Virus record (IMG/VR): IMGVR_UViG_3300050020_000040 | Coordinates: 1-56,176 of that record | Reading direction: 5' to 3' (one strand) | From: a virus | Length of the DNA stretch: 56,176 bases | Part shown: positions 24,126 to 31,578 of the stretch, one piece after another | Layout: the number at the start of each line of letters is the position of its first letter | Numbering within the stretch: position 1 is the first letter of the stretch | The notes under the pieces: generated by a model | What the model saw: the letters and a program-made list of their open reading frames with translations, nothing else | Told to the model about the DNA's origin: nothing | Databases searched by the model: none | Program-made: the position numbers and the translations under genes

Positions 24126-25849
24126 GCTGCCTCCTTGCCACAGAGCATGCACACGCCGTTGCGCCGCCGATAGTGACTACACGCCGCCTCGGGTCCGCTG
24201 GGCACGGCGACGGTTGGCCTCTGGGCTGCCCGGCAGTGGACGCAGAAGCCGTCGTTCCAGAAGTGCCTGCCGTCATCACTCTGCGGGCATCCCTCGCCGG
24301 GAACGTCCGCCCACCCGCCAGCCACGACGGTGGGCGATGCGTCGAGTTCTCGCTGCCAGAGGTTGCCCATCTGAACCCCCAGCATCATCCGCTGGAGTGC
24401 TTGGCTCATGCCGTCCACCTGGTCATCGTGGGCAGCGGTCGGAAACCCGGCGGTCTCTTCCACGAACCCCCCTACGTCGAACAGCGCCACGTCCTTGGTC
24501 GGCAGGAACACGTTGCCCGCCTCGACGAAGGGTGAGACTGCCCGCGCTCGGCTGACCTTGGATTCCTTGGGGTTGACTGGGATGATGCCGCCTATCTCTT
24601 TCTTGAGGCTGTCGATCACCGCCGGCCCGTTGGCCTTGTCCTCGATCAGCTTGGCGGTCGCCTGCGGCCACTTCGCCGTCAGGGTCCGCACCGCCTTGAG
24701 CGTCTCGGTGAAGGTCATACGATCGCGTACCTGATCGACCAGCCACGCCTGAGCGCCTTTGTACGCCCACACTTGGCCTACCACGAAGTCGGTCCCCGTG
24801 GTGTCCTTGAACGTCATGTCCCAGGACTGGAGCAGGTTGCGCCCGTCCTCGATGCGGTAGGCCAAGCCATCGCGCGACCAGAGCGGCTCGCTGTAGCGAA
24901 CCCACCATGCGCGGTTGAACACGTCGCCCGCATCGGGAGAAGGGCGCCCCTGGTAGAGCGCACTCCAAATGCGAGGGGAGGTGGCGGCCTTGGTCGCCTC
25001 CCACTGGGCGTCGGTCCTGCCTCGGGCGCTCCGCAGGTACTCGCCAGGGGTCCGACCGAGCACGTCCGATTGCCCTTGCTCAGGGTGGTGGTCGGCCTGC
25101 GCGGGAATGTTCAACACGATCCAGCGGTCGTAGTGCGGAAGTCCAGCCTTGGCATCCTCGGCCTGTTGCGCCAAGAGCCTCCCGGCTAGGTCGTTCTCAT
25201 GCCATCTCGTCAGGACCACAATCACCGGGGCGTTCGGGGCGAGACGAGGTCGGGCGACCGACTGCCAGGTGTTCCACGCCTGCTCGCTCAGGAGTTCGCT
25301 GTCGGCAGCGCGGTAGTCCTTCACCGGGTCGTCTATCACCAGCAGATCAACGGGGCGACCCGTGATGGCCCCGTAGAGGCCAACGGCCGTCAGGCTACCC
25401 CTATGGGGCGGCGCTAGGGTCCAGCGTCCCGCAGCGCGGCTCTCCTGGCTGACACGTAATCCGAGGTCGATCGTTCCGTCCGTCCCGTCGAAGGTAACCA
25501 CGTCCCCTCGAACCTGAGACGCGAACACCCGAGCGATGTCGTCCCCGTAGGAGATCATCACCACTCGGCTGTTCGGGTTCCGCAGTAGCCACCACTCCAC
25601 CCCATACCGTGAGATCCGGGTGGACTTGCCCTCCTGGGGGGGCATCGAGATGATGAGGCGGTTGCAGCACCCTTCAGCGACGTCCACGAGGGCTGCGTCG
25701 ATCAGGTCGAGCGCCGGCGTCTGCACCGTCTCGGGGTCGAGCGCCTTGGCCAGCTCGCCAGGTGTCGCCCAGCGTCGCGGTGGAAGCGGCGGGACGAAGT
25801 GTCGAGCCGCGACAGTCCAGGGATTCGAGGGATGGTATACTTCAGGCAA
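24122..25849 (-). CDS. terL: Terminase large subunit with C-terminal zinc-ribbon extension
   Basis: 575 residues. ATPase part: Walker A MPPQEGKS (about residues 68-75), Walker B LLVIDDP, coupling motif VVLTRWHENDLAGRL. Nuclease part: SWDMTFKD, LIEDKANG and AAHDDQVDGMSQAL supply the acidic metal-binding residues. After the nuclease, the last about 70 residues carry two Cys/His clusters (CPQSDDGRHFWNDGFCVHC and CSHYRRRNGVCMLCGK), an uncommon addition. The start is TTG at 25849 in the divergent promoter region; no good ribosome site is visible, so the true start could be slightly inside. It packages DNA through the portal encoded next. Confidence 0.95.
   Translation of the reverse strand: MPEVYHPSNPWTVAARHFVPPLPPRRWATPGELAKALDPETVQTPALDLIDAALVDVAEGCCNRLIISMPPQEGKSTRISRYGVEWWLLRNPNSRVVMISYGDDIARVFASQVRGDVVTFDGTDGTIDLGLRVSQESRAAGRWTLAPPHRGSLTAVGLYGAITGRPVDLLVIDDPVKDYRAADSELLSEQAWNTWQSVARPRLAPNAPVIVVLTRWHENDLAGRLLAQQAEDAKAGLPHYDRWIVLNIPAQADHHPEQGQSDVLGRTPGEYLRSARGRTDAQWEATKAATSPRIWSALYQGRPSPDAGDVFNRAWWVRYSEPLWSRDGLAYRIEDGRNLLQSWDMTFKDTTGTDFVVGQVWAYKGAQAWLVDQVRDRMTFTETLKAVRTLTAKWPQATAKLIEDKANGPAVIDSLKKEIGGIIPVNPKESKVSRARAVSPFVEAGNVFLPTKDVALFDVGGFVEETAGFPTAAHDDQVDGMSQALQRMMLGVQMGNLWQRELDASPTVVAGGWADVPGEGCPQSDDGRHFWNDGFCVHCRAAQRPTVAVPSGPEAACSHYRRRNGVCMLCGKEAA
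25833..25841 (+). promoter_or_regulatory. Extended -10 promoter TGGTATACT, leaderless arrangement
   Basis: TGGTATACT followed by TCAGGCA and then the ATG at 25849: only 7 bases separate box and start codon, so the transcript would begin at or near the A of ATG. The block GGTATACTTCAG recurs at 26288-26299 before the next plus-strand gene. Confidence 0.75.
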
Positions 25850-26214
25850 TGTCCACGGCCCTCATCAACGTTTGCCAGGGCGATTGCTGCCGCGAGTTCT
25901 ACCTGCCCAAAGACTGGTACTGGAAACGCCGCACCTCGGGCCAGAAGCCGTATGAGGACGGGGATCAGATTCGCGAGATGGCCGTCCGCCTCAAGGGCCG
26001 CGCCCACACTTGCAAGCACTTCGCCGACAACCGGTGCGGGATCTATGCCCAGCGCCCGATGATGTGCCGGGCCTACCCCTACGGTCAAGTCTGCGACCTG
26101 AGCGACCACTGCTCTTACAGCATGGACGACTTCGGAACCGCCCGAGCCGTCCGGATGCTAGAGTGGCTGGTCAGGTTCCTGAACGGTGAGAGAGCCGTCC
26201 AGATGGATGCCTAG
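25849..26214 (+). CDS. YkgJ-like Cys-rich metal-binding protein
   Basis: 121 residues starting STALINVCQGDCCREFYL, then CKHFADNRCGIYAQRPMMCR, AYPYG and two further Cys. The spacing (GDCC ... C ... C.IY..RP..CR.YP) is that of the YkgJ zinc/iron-sulfur-type family (CxxxCxxCC-like). A leaderless promoter drives it away from the terminase gene. No ribosome binding site is needed or seen. Phage homologues of this family exist, but the role is unknown. It may be an early host-takeover protein. Confidence 0.75.
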   Translation: MSTALINVCQGDCCREFYLPKDWYWKRRTSGQKPYEDGDQIREMAVRLKGRAHTCKHFADNRCGIYAQRPMMCRAYPYGQVCDLSDHCSYSMDDFGTARAVRMLEWLVRFLNGERAVQMDA

Positions 26215-26285
26215 CGCTCGGTCCAGGGGTTCAAGGTCACAGTGTTGTAACGATCCCCCGTAGGGTACTCTTTCCACCGTGCCGG

Positions 26286-26294
26286 TGGTATACT
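26286..26294 (+). promoter_or_regulatory. Extended -10 promoter TGGTATACT, leaderless arrangement
   Basis: TGGTATACT with six bases (TCAGTC) to the ATG at 26301. Identical in box and following TCAG to the element at 25833-25841. Confidence 0.75.
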
Positions 26295-26300
26295 TCAGTC

Positions 26301-26678
26301 ATGGAGATCCCGATGACTAGCATCAAAGCCGTTGAGGGCCGACTGGGCGATCCCTCGGCAGACCGAAAGTCCCACGGGCGCGATCATGGAGACCGCCGCG
26401 GTGGAGACACGCGCTACATCGAGGTCTGTTGGATCTGCGCTGACGAGTGGTTGGCCCACGTCCTCGCACACCCCGATGAGCCCCACGCCACCGTATTGAT
26501 TGCCTTGAGGCCGCCACGACCCCTCCACCTACTCCGGCATGACACCGGTACTTGGTGGGTAGTGGATCGAAACGACCAGGACTACGATGGACCACACAAC
26601 ACGAAAGAAAGCGCACAGGAGTGCCTGGGAGACCTGCTGGAAGAGCTGCGTAGCGCTCCGCATCCAAGCGGTGCCTAG
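26301..26678 (+). CDS. Hypothetical protein with leaderless promoter
   Basis: 125 residues. It has 'YIEVCWICADEWLAHVLAHP' with a CxxC pair and a strand-rich middle 'TWWVVDRNDQDYDGPHNTKE', then a helical end. Not recognised. It forms, with the YkgJ-like gene, a small plus-strand pair inserted between the two terminase genes and is convergent with the small terminase gene. Confidence 0.7.
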   Translation: MEIPMTSIKAVEGRLGDPSADRKSHGRDHGDRRGGDTRYIEVCWICADEWLAHVLAHPDEPHATVLIALRPPRPLHLLRHDTGTWWVVDRNDQDYDGPHNTKESAQECLGDLLEELRSAPHPSGA

Positions 26679-26688
26679 CGCTCCGCAT
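26651..26688. repeat. 13-bp direct repeats between convergent genes
   Basis: TAGCGCTCCGCAT occurs at 26651-26663 and 26676-26688, the second copy starting with the stop codon of the plus-strand gene. A shortened relative (CCTAGCGGC) follows. There is no classical terminator; the repeats fill the gap between convergent genes. Confidence 0.6.
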
Positions 26689-26699
26689 ATGCCTAGCGG

Positions 26700-27281
26700 C
26701 TACGCACTCCCGGCGATCATCAACTGAGCCTCGACCACCTCGCGGACAGCCAACGGCTCCGGATCGACACCCAGCGCGATGAGGCATCCCCGGATCACTT
26801 GGGCGATCTGCGCTCCGTAGCGTTCGTCCAGCCGGGTGCGCCGCTCTTCCAACCCGAGCTTGGCCAGGTCGGTGGCGAACTTCTGCGTTCGATCGAGCGC
26901 CCGTTCGTACAGGGCGATCTCGGATCTCAACTGCTCGGCGCCCTTGGCGTCCTCGTAGCGGATCAGCGAGAGGCCGGCGACGATCTCCCGGAGCTGCCGC
27001 TGCCACTCTGCCGCCTCAGCGGTGAGGCTCAACAGGAGTTCAACGGGATCGCCCACGGGCTCCACGCCCTCTCGCCGGATCGCCAGCAGCGCCTTTCGCT
27101 CGACGTTCGCGCTCTCGGTTGCGGCCCTGAGGTTGGGGGACCTACCGCCATGAGTGGCGCAGATCCGGCGTCCGTCTTGGGTGGCGGTCAGTCCTCGGGT
27201 CTGTTTGCAAGGCTCTCCGCCGTGTGAGCGGTGGGCCGAGCATCCGTCTCCGTGGTCCTTGCCGCACTTCTGGCAGGCCAT
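26700..27281 (-). CDS. Putative terminase small subunit
   Basis: 193 residues from ATG 27281. An N-terminal zinc-binding segment (MACQKCGKDHGDGC, HRSHGGEPCKQTRG, 'RRICATHGGRSPN') is of the kind seen in actinophage small terminases. It is followed by helical segments (LLSLTAEAAEWQRQLREIVA and 'YERALDRTQKFATDLAKLGL'). It lies just upstream of the large terminase in the late strand, with the two plus-strand genes between. The assignment is by domain look and position. Confidence 0.65.
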   Translation of the reverse strand: MACQKCGKDHGDGCSAHRSHGGEPCKQTRGLTATQDGRRICATHGGRSPNLRAATESANVERKALLAIRREGVEPVGDPVELLLSLTAEAAEWQRQLREIVAGLSLIRYEDAKGAEQLRSEIALYERALDRTQKFATDLAKLGLEERRTRLDERYGAQIAQVIRGCLIALGVDPEPLAVREVVEAQLMIAGSA

Positions 27282-27286
27282 CTCAA

Positions 27287-27484
27287 CTACCCGGTCAAGT
27301 AGTAGTCGGGTGGGGTCCTCCGAGGATCGTCCCGAGCCCACCGCTTCCGGGTCGCCTTGGCTTGGGCTGCCGCATCACAGTCGGGGCAATCGAGGATCAT
27401 GAAGTCATCCTTGATCCCGCCGCCACCTCCACAGGTAGAGCATCGTGGGGGTAGCAAATCAACCATCGCGTTCAGGTCTGTCAA
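27287..27484 (-). CDS. Small zinc-finger protein (DnaJ-like CxxCxGxG)
   Basis: 65 residues from TTG 27484 (or ATG 27466, 59 residues). It has CSTCGGGGGI and ILDCPDCDAA, two CxxC pairs like a single DnaJ-type zinc finger. It ends five bases before the start of the putative small terminase. Confidence 0.6.
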   Translation of the reverse strand: MTDLNAMVDLLPPRCSTCGGGGGIKDDFMILDCPDCDAAAQAKATRKRWARDDPRRTPPDYYLTG

Positions 27485-27487
27485 GGT

Positions 27488-27500
27488 AGGTTGTCAACCT
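27488..27500. promoter_or_regulatory. Inverted repeat AGGTTG-t-CAACCT
   Basis: A perfect 6-bp inverted repeat around one base, between the tRNA 3' end and the zinc-finger gene. It could be an operator or part of tRNA processing; its function is not known. Confidence 0.4.
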
Positions 27501-27507
27501 CCGAGGG

Positions 27508-27577
27508 TGGCAGGCCGCGGATTCGAACCGCGCATGCCTGGGGTTATGAGCCCCGGCTAGGCCCAGCCTTGCCTGCT
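27508..27577 (-). tRNA. tRNA-Met (anticodon CAT)
   Basis: The minus strand folds as a cloverleaf. Acceptor GCAGGC/GCCTGC pairs 2-7, with an A/C mismatch at pair 1. D arm GGCT-loop-AGCC. Anticodon loop CTCATAA closed by GGGG/CCCC. T arm CGCGG-TTCGAAT-CCGCG. At about 70 bases it is short: the D loop is small and position 26 or one anticodon-stem pair is missing. CCA is not encoded. It probably supports translation of the phage genes or replaces a host tRNA that is cleaved. Confidence 0.75.
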
Positions 27578-27713
27578 ACGCTCAGTGCCCGTCCCGGCCA
27601 CCGGGGCGGCGCATCGGACCGTTTCTCCCTGGCGCTCCGACTGTCGGTCTTAGGGTGGATTCCGCTACGCCGTTCTCCCCGGCGGGTGGTCCGGTTCGTT
27701 TGGATGCCTGCCG

Positions 27714-28043
27714 CTACGCTTGCGGCGATGGGTCCTCCTGGGACGCTAGACGCGGATGGGCGTATCCCCAATGGTTGGCTTCGCTCCCGACCTCCACGTC
27801 ACAGTGAACTCGCACCGAGGCCAGCGCCGCGTCATCCCGCCAGGTGATGCCGACATAGGGCGCATAGGGCGCCTGACCACCTTCCCCGATCGTTCCCTGA
27901 CAACTGGCGAACGGGTAGACGCCGGGGAGCCTGGAGAGGGTGCGGACGCAATCGGCAATCCCGACGTCCACGGGCACTTTCACTTCCACGTCGACCGTAG
28001 GGTGCCCGTAGACCTTGCAGATATCCCGTGGTACGTCGCTCAC
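27714..28043 (-). CDS. Hypothetical protein
   Basis: 109 residues with ordered-looking beta segments (VDVEVKVPVDVGIADCVRTL, 'YVGITWRDDAALASVRVHCD'), GC-rich third positions and a stop-start overlap with the upstream gene. Not recognised. The 136 bases between it and the tRNA contain no convincing gene, only several CGTAGC-containing repeats. Confidence 0.6.
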   Translation of the reverse strand: MSDVPRDICKVYGHPTVDVEVKVPVDVGIADCVRTLSRLPGVYPFASCQGTIGEGGQAPYAPYVGITWRDDAALASVRVHCDVEVGSEANHWGYAHPRLASQEDPSPQA

Positions 28044-28366
28044 GTCTCTGTCTCCAGGGAGGCTAGAGCAGCGCGGAAAGTTTCCGCGGCTTCCATGGCG
28101 GCGGCGGCGCTCTTCGCACAGTCAGAAGAAGTGTACCAAGAGGCGCTCAAGGCTTCCGTGGTGGCCGCGTCATGCCGCTGCAACCATTCGGTGCCCGCCT
28201 CTACCACGTTCAGGAGCTTCGGGAGAGCGTTCACAGCAGCGGCAGCCAGTTCGTTATCGTCGTTCGCGCTGATGTGGGTATCGAGTTCGGGACACACGAA
28301 CGGGAGCCACGGTCTCGGCGTCCCCCTCGCCAGCAGTTCCCTCAGTCGGGATACGGTGTCAGGCAT
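28040..28366 (-). CDS. Ead/Ea22-like hypothetical protein
   Basis: 108 residues. The opening TVSRLRELLARGTPRPW followed by 'ANDDNELAAAAVNALPKLLN' is the pattern of the Ead/Ea22-like phage early proteins (a TPGPW-like motif, then an NDAELAAAA-like helix). It overlaps both neighbours. The molecular role of this family is poorly known. Confidence 0.65.
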   Translation of the reverse strand: MPDTVSRLRELLARGTPRPWLPFVCPELDTHISANDDNELAAAAVNALPKLLNVVEAGTEWLQRHDAATTEALSASWYTSSDCAKSAAAAMEAAETFRAALASLETET

Positions 28367-28784
28367 CGGCTTTCCCCCAGCGTGCCTTGGCGGCCTTCCG
28401 GGCAGATTCGCTCCGTTGCTCAGGGGACAGACGGGAGGCGCGAGACTGGCCTCCCTTGCGGCCGAGTTCGGCGGGAGGGGATGAGATGGGCGGCGAGAGT
28501 ACCAGCGTAAACGTACGCCCGCAGCTCTTGCAGAGCCCGTCGGCGTCGAGAATGTGGATCTCGGGGGGTGGTGCGGCCCGCAGTCCGAACGAGCCTACGG
28601 TGCCCGGGAAGTAGTCGGTCAGCGCCGAACCCGCGATCTCCTGTGCCTGCTCGCGGGTAACAATCCCACCAGTGGCGAGCCGCTTCGGGCACGTCGGGCG
28701 GTGGAGGGTCGTTCCGCGCGTCTCCTGTGCCCCGCACTCGGGGCATCCTTTCGGGGTTGGCTTGGGGAGGGCACGTTGTCTCAT
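28359..28784 (-). CDS. Zinc-finger protein with KGG-like C-terminal repeat
   Basis: 141 residues from ATG 28784 (ATGA overlap). A Cys pair CPECGAQ with HRPTCPKR, a second pair CKSCGRTF, and a basic tail with GRKGGQSRASRLSPEQRSES then ARKAAKARWGKA, which resembles 'KGG/ARWGK' DNA-binding-like repeats. Possibly binds nucleic acid. Confidence 0.6.
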   Translation of the reverse strand: MRQRALPKPTPKGCPECGAQETRGTTLHRPTCPKRLATGGIVTREQAQEIAGSALTDYFPGTVGSFGLRAAPPPEIHILDADGLCKSCGRTFTLVLSPPISSPPAELGRKGGQSRASRLSPEQRSESARKAAKARWGKADA

Positions 28785-28984
28785 GGGCGTCCCGTCTCTA
28801 CGAAGACCTCGTCGCCCTCTGCGAATGCCCGTTTGCCTGTGACCCACATAACCGCTTCGGCAGGCGTGAGCATCTCGGCGTCGGGGTACCGCTGCCGAAA
28901 CTCTGTTCGGGCAGCCCTAACCTCTGAGGGAACTACCCCTCTGAATGTGCGTACTGGTCCTTCGACCGCGATGGGTTGCCTCAT
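28781..28984 (-). CDS. Hypothetical protein, first gene of a small leaderless operon
   Basis: 67 residues (RTEFRQRYPDAEMLTPAEAV, then MWVTGKRAFAEGDEVFVE). An extended -10 box lies six bases upstream of the ATG, so this is probably the start of the transcript running through 28.98-27.29 kb. Confidence 0.65.
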   Translation of the reverse strand: MRQPIAVEGPVRTFRGVVPSEVRAARTEFRQRYPDAEMLTPAEAVMWVTGKRAFAEGDEVFVETGRP

Positions 28985-28990
28985 GCCCTC

Positions 28991-28999
28991 AGTCTACCA
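28991..28999 (-). promoter_or_regulatory. Extended -10 promoter TGGTAGACT
   Basis: On the minus strand TGGTAGACT is followed after six bases by the ATG at 28984, the same geometry as the promoters at 25833 and 26286. Confidence 0.7.
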
Positions 29000-29012
29000 C
29001 GGATGCGGACCG

Positions 29013-29219
29013 CTACGCAACTTCCCCCACCGGGATCGCCGAAGGGCTCCCACCCCCCGCCTCGAAATGAGCGGCGCAGGAGAGCACTTGCACCCCCCAG
29101 AGGGTGTGCTGGACGACGGCGGGAGACTTGCATCCACCGAGGATCAGGCCGGGGCCTACCCTCTGGCCGGAGCATCGGGCTCCTGTCGGGGGTGTGCGGT
29201 AGGTCGGCGAGGGGGTCAT
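29013..29219 (-). CDS. Possible small protein
   Basis: 68 residues from ATG 29219. The second half, with AVVQHTLWGVQVLSCAAHFE, has codon use like real genes here (mostly G/C in third positions), but the first half is Pro/Arg-rich. It stands alone between an operon promoter and the next gene, with no strong ribosome site. The remaining 29220-29388 shows short GCGGCTTT direct repeats and no gene. Confidence 0.35.
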   Translation of the reverse strand: MTPSPTYRTPPTGARCSGQRVGPGLILGGCKSPAVVQHTLWGVQVLSCAAHFEAGGGSPSAIPVGEVA

Positions 29220-29388
29220 GCCCGTACTCCGTGGAACTTCGGCGGGGCCTCGCGCCACGGCCTAGCAGCTTCGCGGCTTTGCGGCTTTGCGGCATCCCCC
29301 ACCGTGATGCGGTTGCCGGAGAAGGGCTCCGCGAACGTCGGCCCATGCGGTACTGTCTGGTGGCGCCAGGAGGAGCGACGGGTACGGC

Positions 29389-29616
29389 TCACTCGATCTC
29401 CCTAGCACACTCGACCGAGCAGAACTCCGACACCAGCGAGGCCGGCCGGGGGTAGGTCTTGCCGCACCCGTGGCACACCGTAGGCCGGGGAGCGTGAACC
29501 TTGGCGTAGCACGCTGCCGAGCAGATCGGTCTGGGCGTCATCCGCAGGACCGTTATCGGAGAGCCGCACTCCACACACCGACGCTCTATCCAGAGCCGCT
29601 CAGTGGGGGTAGGCAT
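29389..29616 (-). CDS. Small protein with two zinc-finger-like Cys clusters
   Basis: 75 residues: RRCVECGSPITVLRM with ICSAACYAK, then TVCHGCGKTYPRPA with FCSVECAREIE. Each half looks like a treble-clef zinc finger, suggesting internal duplication. Overlaps the upstream gene by 17 bases. Confidence 0.7.
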   Translation of the reverse strand: MPTPTERLWIERRCVECGSPITVLRMTPRPICSAACYAKVHAPRPTVCHGCGKTYPRPASLVSEFCSVECAREIE

Positions 29617-29803
29617 GCCCTAGTTTCTCCGACGATACCGCAGGCGGTGAACTCGACTGGCTCGGAATCGTAGGCGAAAGTAGGGAGCGCTTCTTGGCGA
29701 GCACCTTGCGGACGATCGCCTGGTGAGCGAGTTCGTCCTGGTATGCCTTGATCTGCTTGGCGCGCTCGATCTCGGCGGCGATGGCCTTGTCAATGCGGCT
29801 CAT
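29600..29803 (-). CDS. Small helical charged protein
   Basis: 67 residues from ATG 29803 (ATGA overlap). A long helix (RIDKAIAAEIERAKQIKAYQ...) is followed by a Ser/Pro-rich tail. Not recognised. Confidence 0.6.
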   Translation of the reverse strand: MSRIDKAIAAEIERAKQIKAYQDELAHQAIVRKVLAKKRSLLSPTIPSQSSSPPAVSSEKLGHAYPH

Positions 29804-30000
29804 AGGTCGTCCGGGACGTGGCACCAGCAGGTGCGATCATTGCAGTAGCACCAGTGGTCGCCCTTACACCGACAGGCGCAGGCGTCACCTTTATGCTGAT
29901 CCTTGTGCGGCGACAACCCTACAGGCCGAGCCCGATACCTGTTAGCTAGTTCGTTGATCCGCTGCCGCGCGAGATCGGACAGGCCCAGTGTGTCCGTCAT
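29800..30000 (-). CDS. Cys-rich small protein
   Basis: 66 residues. The N-terminal part is helical (LSDLARQRINELANRYRARP) and the C-terminal part packs seven Cys with His (CACRCKGDHWCYCNDRTCWC), probably binding zinc or an Fe-S cluster. Confidence 0.65.
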   Translation of the reverse strand: MTDTLGLSDLARQRINELANRYRARPVGLSPHKDQHKGDACACRCKGDHWCYCNDRTCWCHVPDDL

Positions 30001-30062
30001 GGCCCGTCGGCTCCTCCGAGCGCCCGTACCTCTGCCTGCGCGACTCGCTCTGCCTTGGTCAT
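29997..30062 (-). CDS. Micro-protein linking two coupled genes
   Basis: 21 residues (MTKAERVAQAEVRALGGADG...). Its ATG overlaps the stop of the upstream gene and its TGA overlaps the start of the downstream gene. Without it there would be a 58-base hole in an otherwise gapless chain. Confidence 0.4.
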   Translation of the reverse strand: MTKAERVAQAEVRALGGADGP

Positions 30063-30385
30063 CCCAACGCCGAGCCCCGGAGCACCCACGAGACAGCGGC
30101 GAATGCCGGGCACTTCCGGCTATGCGCGCCCGTTTCGAGTTGGTGGATCGAGCAGATACAGACGCACGGCTCAGGCTCCGGTTTCACGCCGCTACGAGCA
30201 AGGCAATCCTGCGCCTCGGTGATGAACCGCTGCATGTCCTCGGGGGTACCGATCTCCCAATCCTCACACTGGTGGGGCAGGTAGAAGTACGGCGGGTCGC
30301 CGGCATAGCAATCCCCACATTCCTCGGGGTCGTGCTCGCTGTCCCCGTGGGGGTGCCCGTACTCAAAGCCGAACGGTTCGGTCAC
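30059..30385 (-). CDS. Acidic Cys/His-rich hypothetical protein
   Basis: 108 residues. The start is rich in His, Asp and Glu (YGHPHGDSEHDPEECGDCYA), a later 'CVCICSIHQLETGAHSRKCP' cluster is probably metal-binding. Overlaps the upstream gene (TGA/ATG). Confidence 0.65.
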   Translation of the reverse strand: MTEPFGFEYGHPHGDSEHDPEECGDCYAGDPPYFYLPHQCEDWEIGTPEDMQRFITEAQDCLARSGVKPEPEPCVCICSIHQLETGAHSRKCPAFAAVSWVLRGSALG

Positions 30386-30660
30386 GGAACCACCTCGCCG
30401 GGATCACCGATGATCCCCAACGCCTCTGGGCACGTCGCCTTCACGATGGCTTCCCGGAGATAGCGTATTCGAATCTCCCTCGGGGTCAGGTAGTGAGGTA
30501 TCAACTCGTGGTCAGCCCGGTCTACGGCGTCCTCAGCCACGCAGACGAGCAACTCCACCTGAGCGTGGAATACAGGGTCCGCCTCAAAGCGGTGCCATTG
30601 CCGACGCTCCCAGATAGGCCGGTCATCGATGATCTCAAAGGGCTCAAGCGTTAGTGTCAT
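30382..30660 (-). CDS. Hypothetical protein
   Basis: 92 residues, helical (RRQWHRFEADPVFHAQVELL; YLTPREIRIRYLREAIVKAT). Coupled to both neighbours by overlaps. Not recognised. Confidence 0.65.
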   Translation of the reverse strand: MTLTLEPFEIIDDRPIWERRQWHRFEADPVFHAQVELLVCVAEDAVDRADHELIPHYLTPREIRIRYLREAIVKATCPEALGIIGDPGEVVP

Positions 30661-31003
30661 AGGGAAGTACCCTCAACTCGGCCCTAAGGCTAGCCCCCAT
30701 ACTCTGGCCCACCGATATACGATCTGACAGAGCCCTAATCCTGGCACGTAGCCAGCGTAACGTAGCCTCCGCGACGAGCGCCTCATCCTCGAACTCGGTG
30801 GAGGCGATCAGCGCGGCCCGCTTGCGCTCCTCGACTGGCCCCTTCACTTCCATGTAGGCTTGGGCCTCAGCGAGGTCCGCCGCGTGCCGCGTTCGCACCG
30901 CCGCCATCTCGGCCTCGCGGAGCGTGGTGACCGCTGCGTCCAGTTGCCGCCCCAACTCCATCAGGGAAAGTACGACAGCGTTCGGGGTGAGTTGCTCGCC
31001 CAT
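30644..31003 (-). CDS. Coiled-coil phage protein, unknown function
   Basis: 119 residues, nearly all helix: VVLSLMELGRQLDAAVTTLR, EAQAYMEVKGPVEERKRAAL, ATLRWLRARIRALSDRISVG followed by QSMGASLRAELR. Proteins with this 'DxxxAEARAYLxAxGxxxERKA' and 'VGQS' pattern are widespread in siphophage early regions; role not established. Confidence 0.7.
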   Translation of the reverse strand: MGEQLTPNAVVLSLMELGRQLDAAVTTLREAEMAAVRTRHAADLAEAQAYMEVKGPVEERKRAALIASTEFEDEALVAEATLRWLRARIRALSDRISVGQSMGASLRAELRVLPYDTNA

Positions 31004-31194
31004 CAGTCGTCAACCAACCGCAGCATCGCGGGCATCTTCCCAGCGTGGTAGGCTTCGCAGGCCCGGATCATGCCGTCCTTGCGTCTCAGGCGAGCTGCGA
31101 GAAGATCGGCGGCGATCACCGAGTGCGGGTCGGCCCAACGTCGGGGGCCATCCCCTAGCATCTCGTGCGCCACGGCATCTCGATCCGCGTCCAT
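31003..31194 (-). CDS. Small hypothetical protein, first gene of a leaderless operon
   Basis: 63 residues from the ATG at 31194 (an alternative ATG at 31200 lies only two bases from the -10 box). Helical and basic: 'IAADLLAARLRRKDGMIRAC'. Its stop meets the start of the coiled-coil gene. Confidence 0.6.
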   Translation of the reverse strand: MDADRDAVAHEMLGDGPRRWADPHSVIAADLLAARLRRKDGMIRACEAYHAGKMPAMLRLVDD

Positions 31195-31202
31195 TGGCAT
31201 CT

Positions 31203-31211
31203 AGTGTACCA
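31203..31211 (-). promoter_or_regulatory. Extended -10 promoter TGGTACACT
   Basis: The minus strand reads TGGTACACT, with 8 bases to the ATG at 31194. Same family as the other leaderless promoters. It should start the 31.19-29.39 kb operon. Confidence 0.65.
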
Positions 31212-31291
31212 CCAGACCAGCCGTTACTACCGTTGGACCCGGGGGGTCGTCCGTGGGGCCTTGGGACGGCTCTGCGTTGCCCGGACAGCGC

Positions 31292-31375
31292 CTACGAAGG
31301 CTCATCCATCTCCCTGCCGCTTACCCAGAGGGTCACCAGACACAGGGCCACGATCAGGTAGGGCAGCGCTTCCAC
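31292..31375 (-). CDS. Micro membrane protein
   Basis: 27 residues from GTG 31375 (GGAG 4 bases upstream), mostly one hydrophobic helix (ALPYLIVALCLVTLWVSG) with a charged REMDEPS end. It lies after the peptidase/holin-like genes and could be a lysis accessory. The short length leaves doubt. Confidence 0.4.
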   Translation of the reverse strand: MEALPYLIVALCLVTLWVSGREMDEPS

Positions 31376-31578
31376 GCCACTCCGTCCCGGAGGATGCCCC
31401 CGACGATGCTGGGGTCAGCCTCGATATCGCCCCACTGGCCGTTAGGTTGAACGTCCACAATGAGATCGCCGGGGAGATCAGGGCCCGTCGCCTGTAGCTC
31501 CGCCAGGTAGTGCGCGTCACGGGGGATCAGGCGGACCCTCAGAGCAGGGCACCGAAGTAACAAGCGAGCGCAACCCAC
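31354..31578 (-). CDS. Hypothetical protein
   Basis: Up to 74 residues; the convincing part begins near RLIPRDAHYLAELQATGPDL and continues GDLIVDVQPNGQWGDIEADP. The start is uncertain: GTG 31578 or TTG 31563, both overlapping the membrane-protein gene. Not recognised. Confidence 0.5.
   Translation of the reverse strand: MGCARLLLRCPALRVRLIPRDAHYLAELQATGPDLPGDLIVDVQPNGQWGDIEADPSIVGGILRDGVAWKRCPT

Noticed and set aside
27578-27713. Further tRNA genes next to tRNA-Met
   Set aside because: Repeated CGTAGC words and GC-rich hairpins are present, but no T-arm/anticodon combination could be folded.
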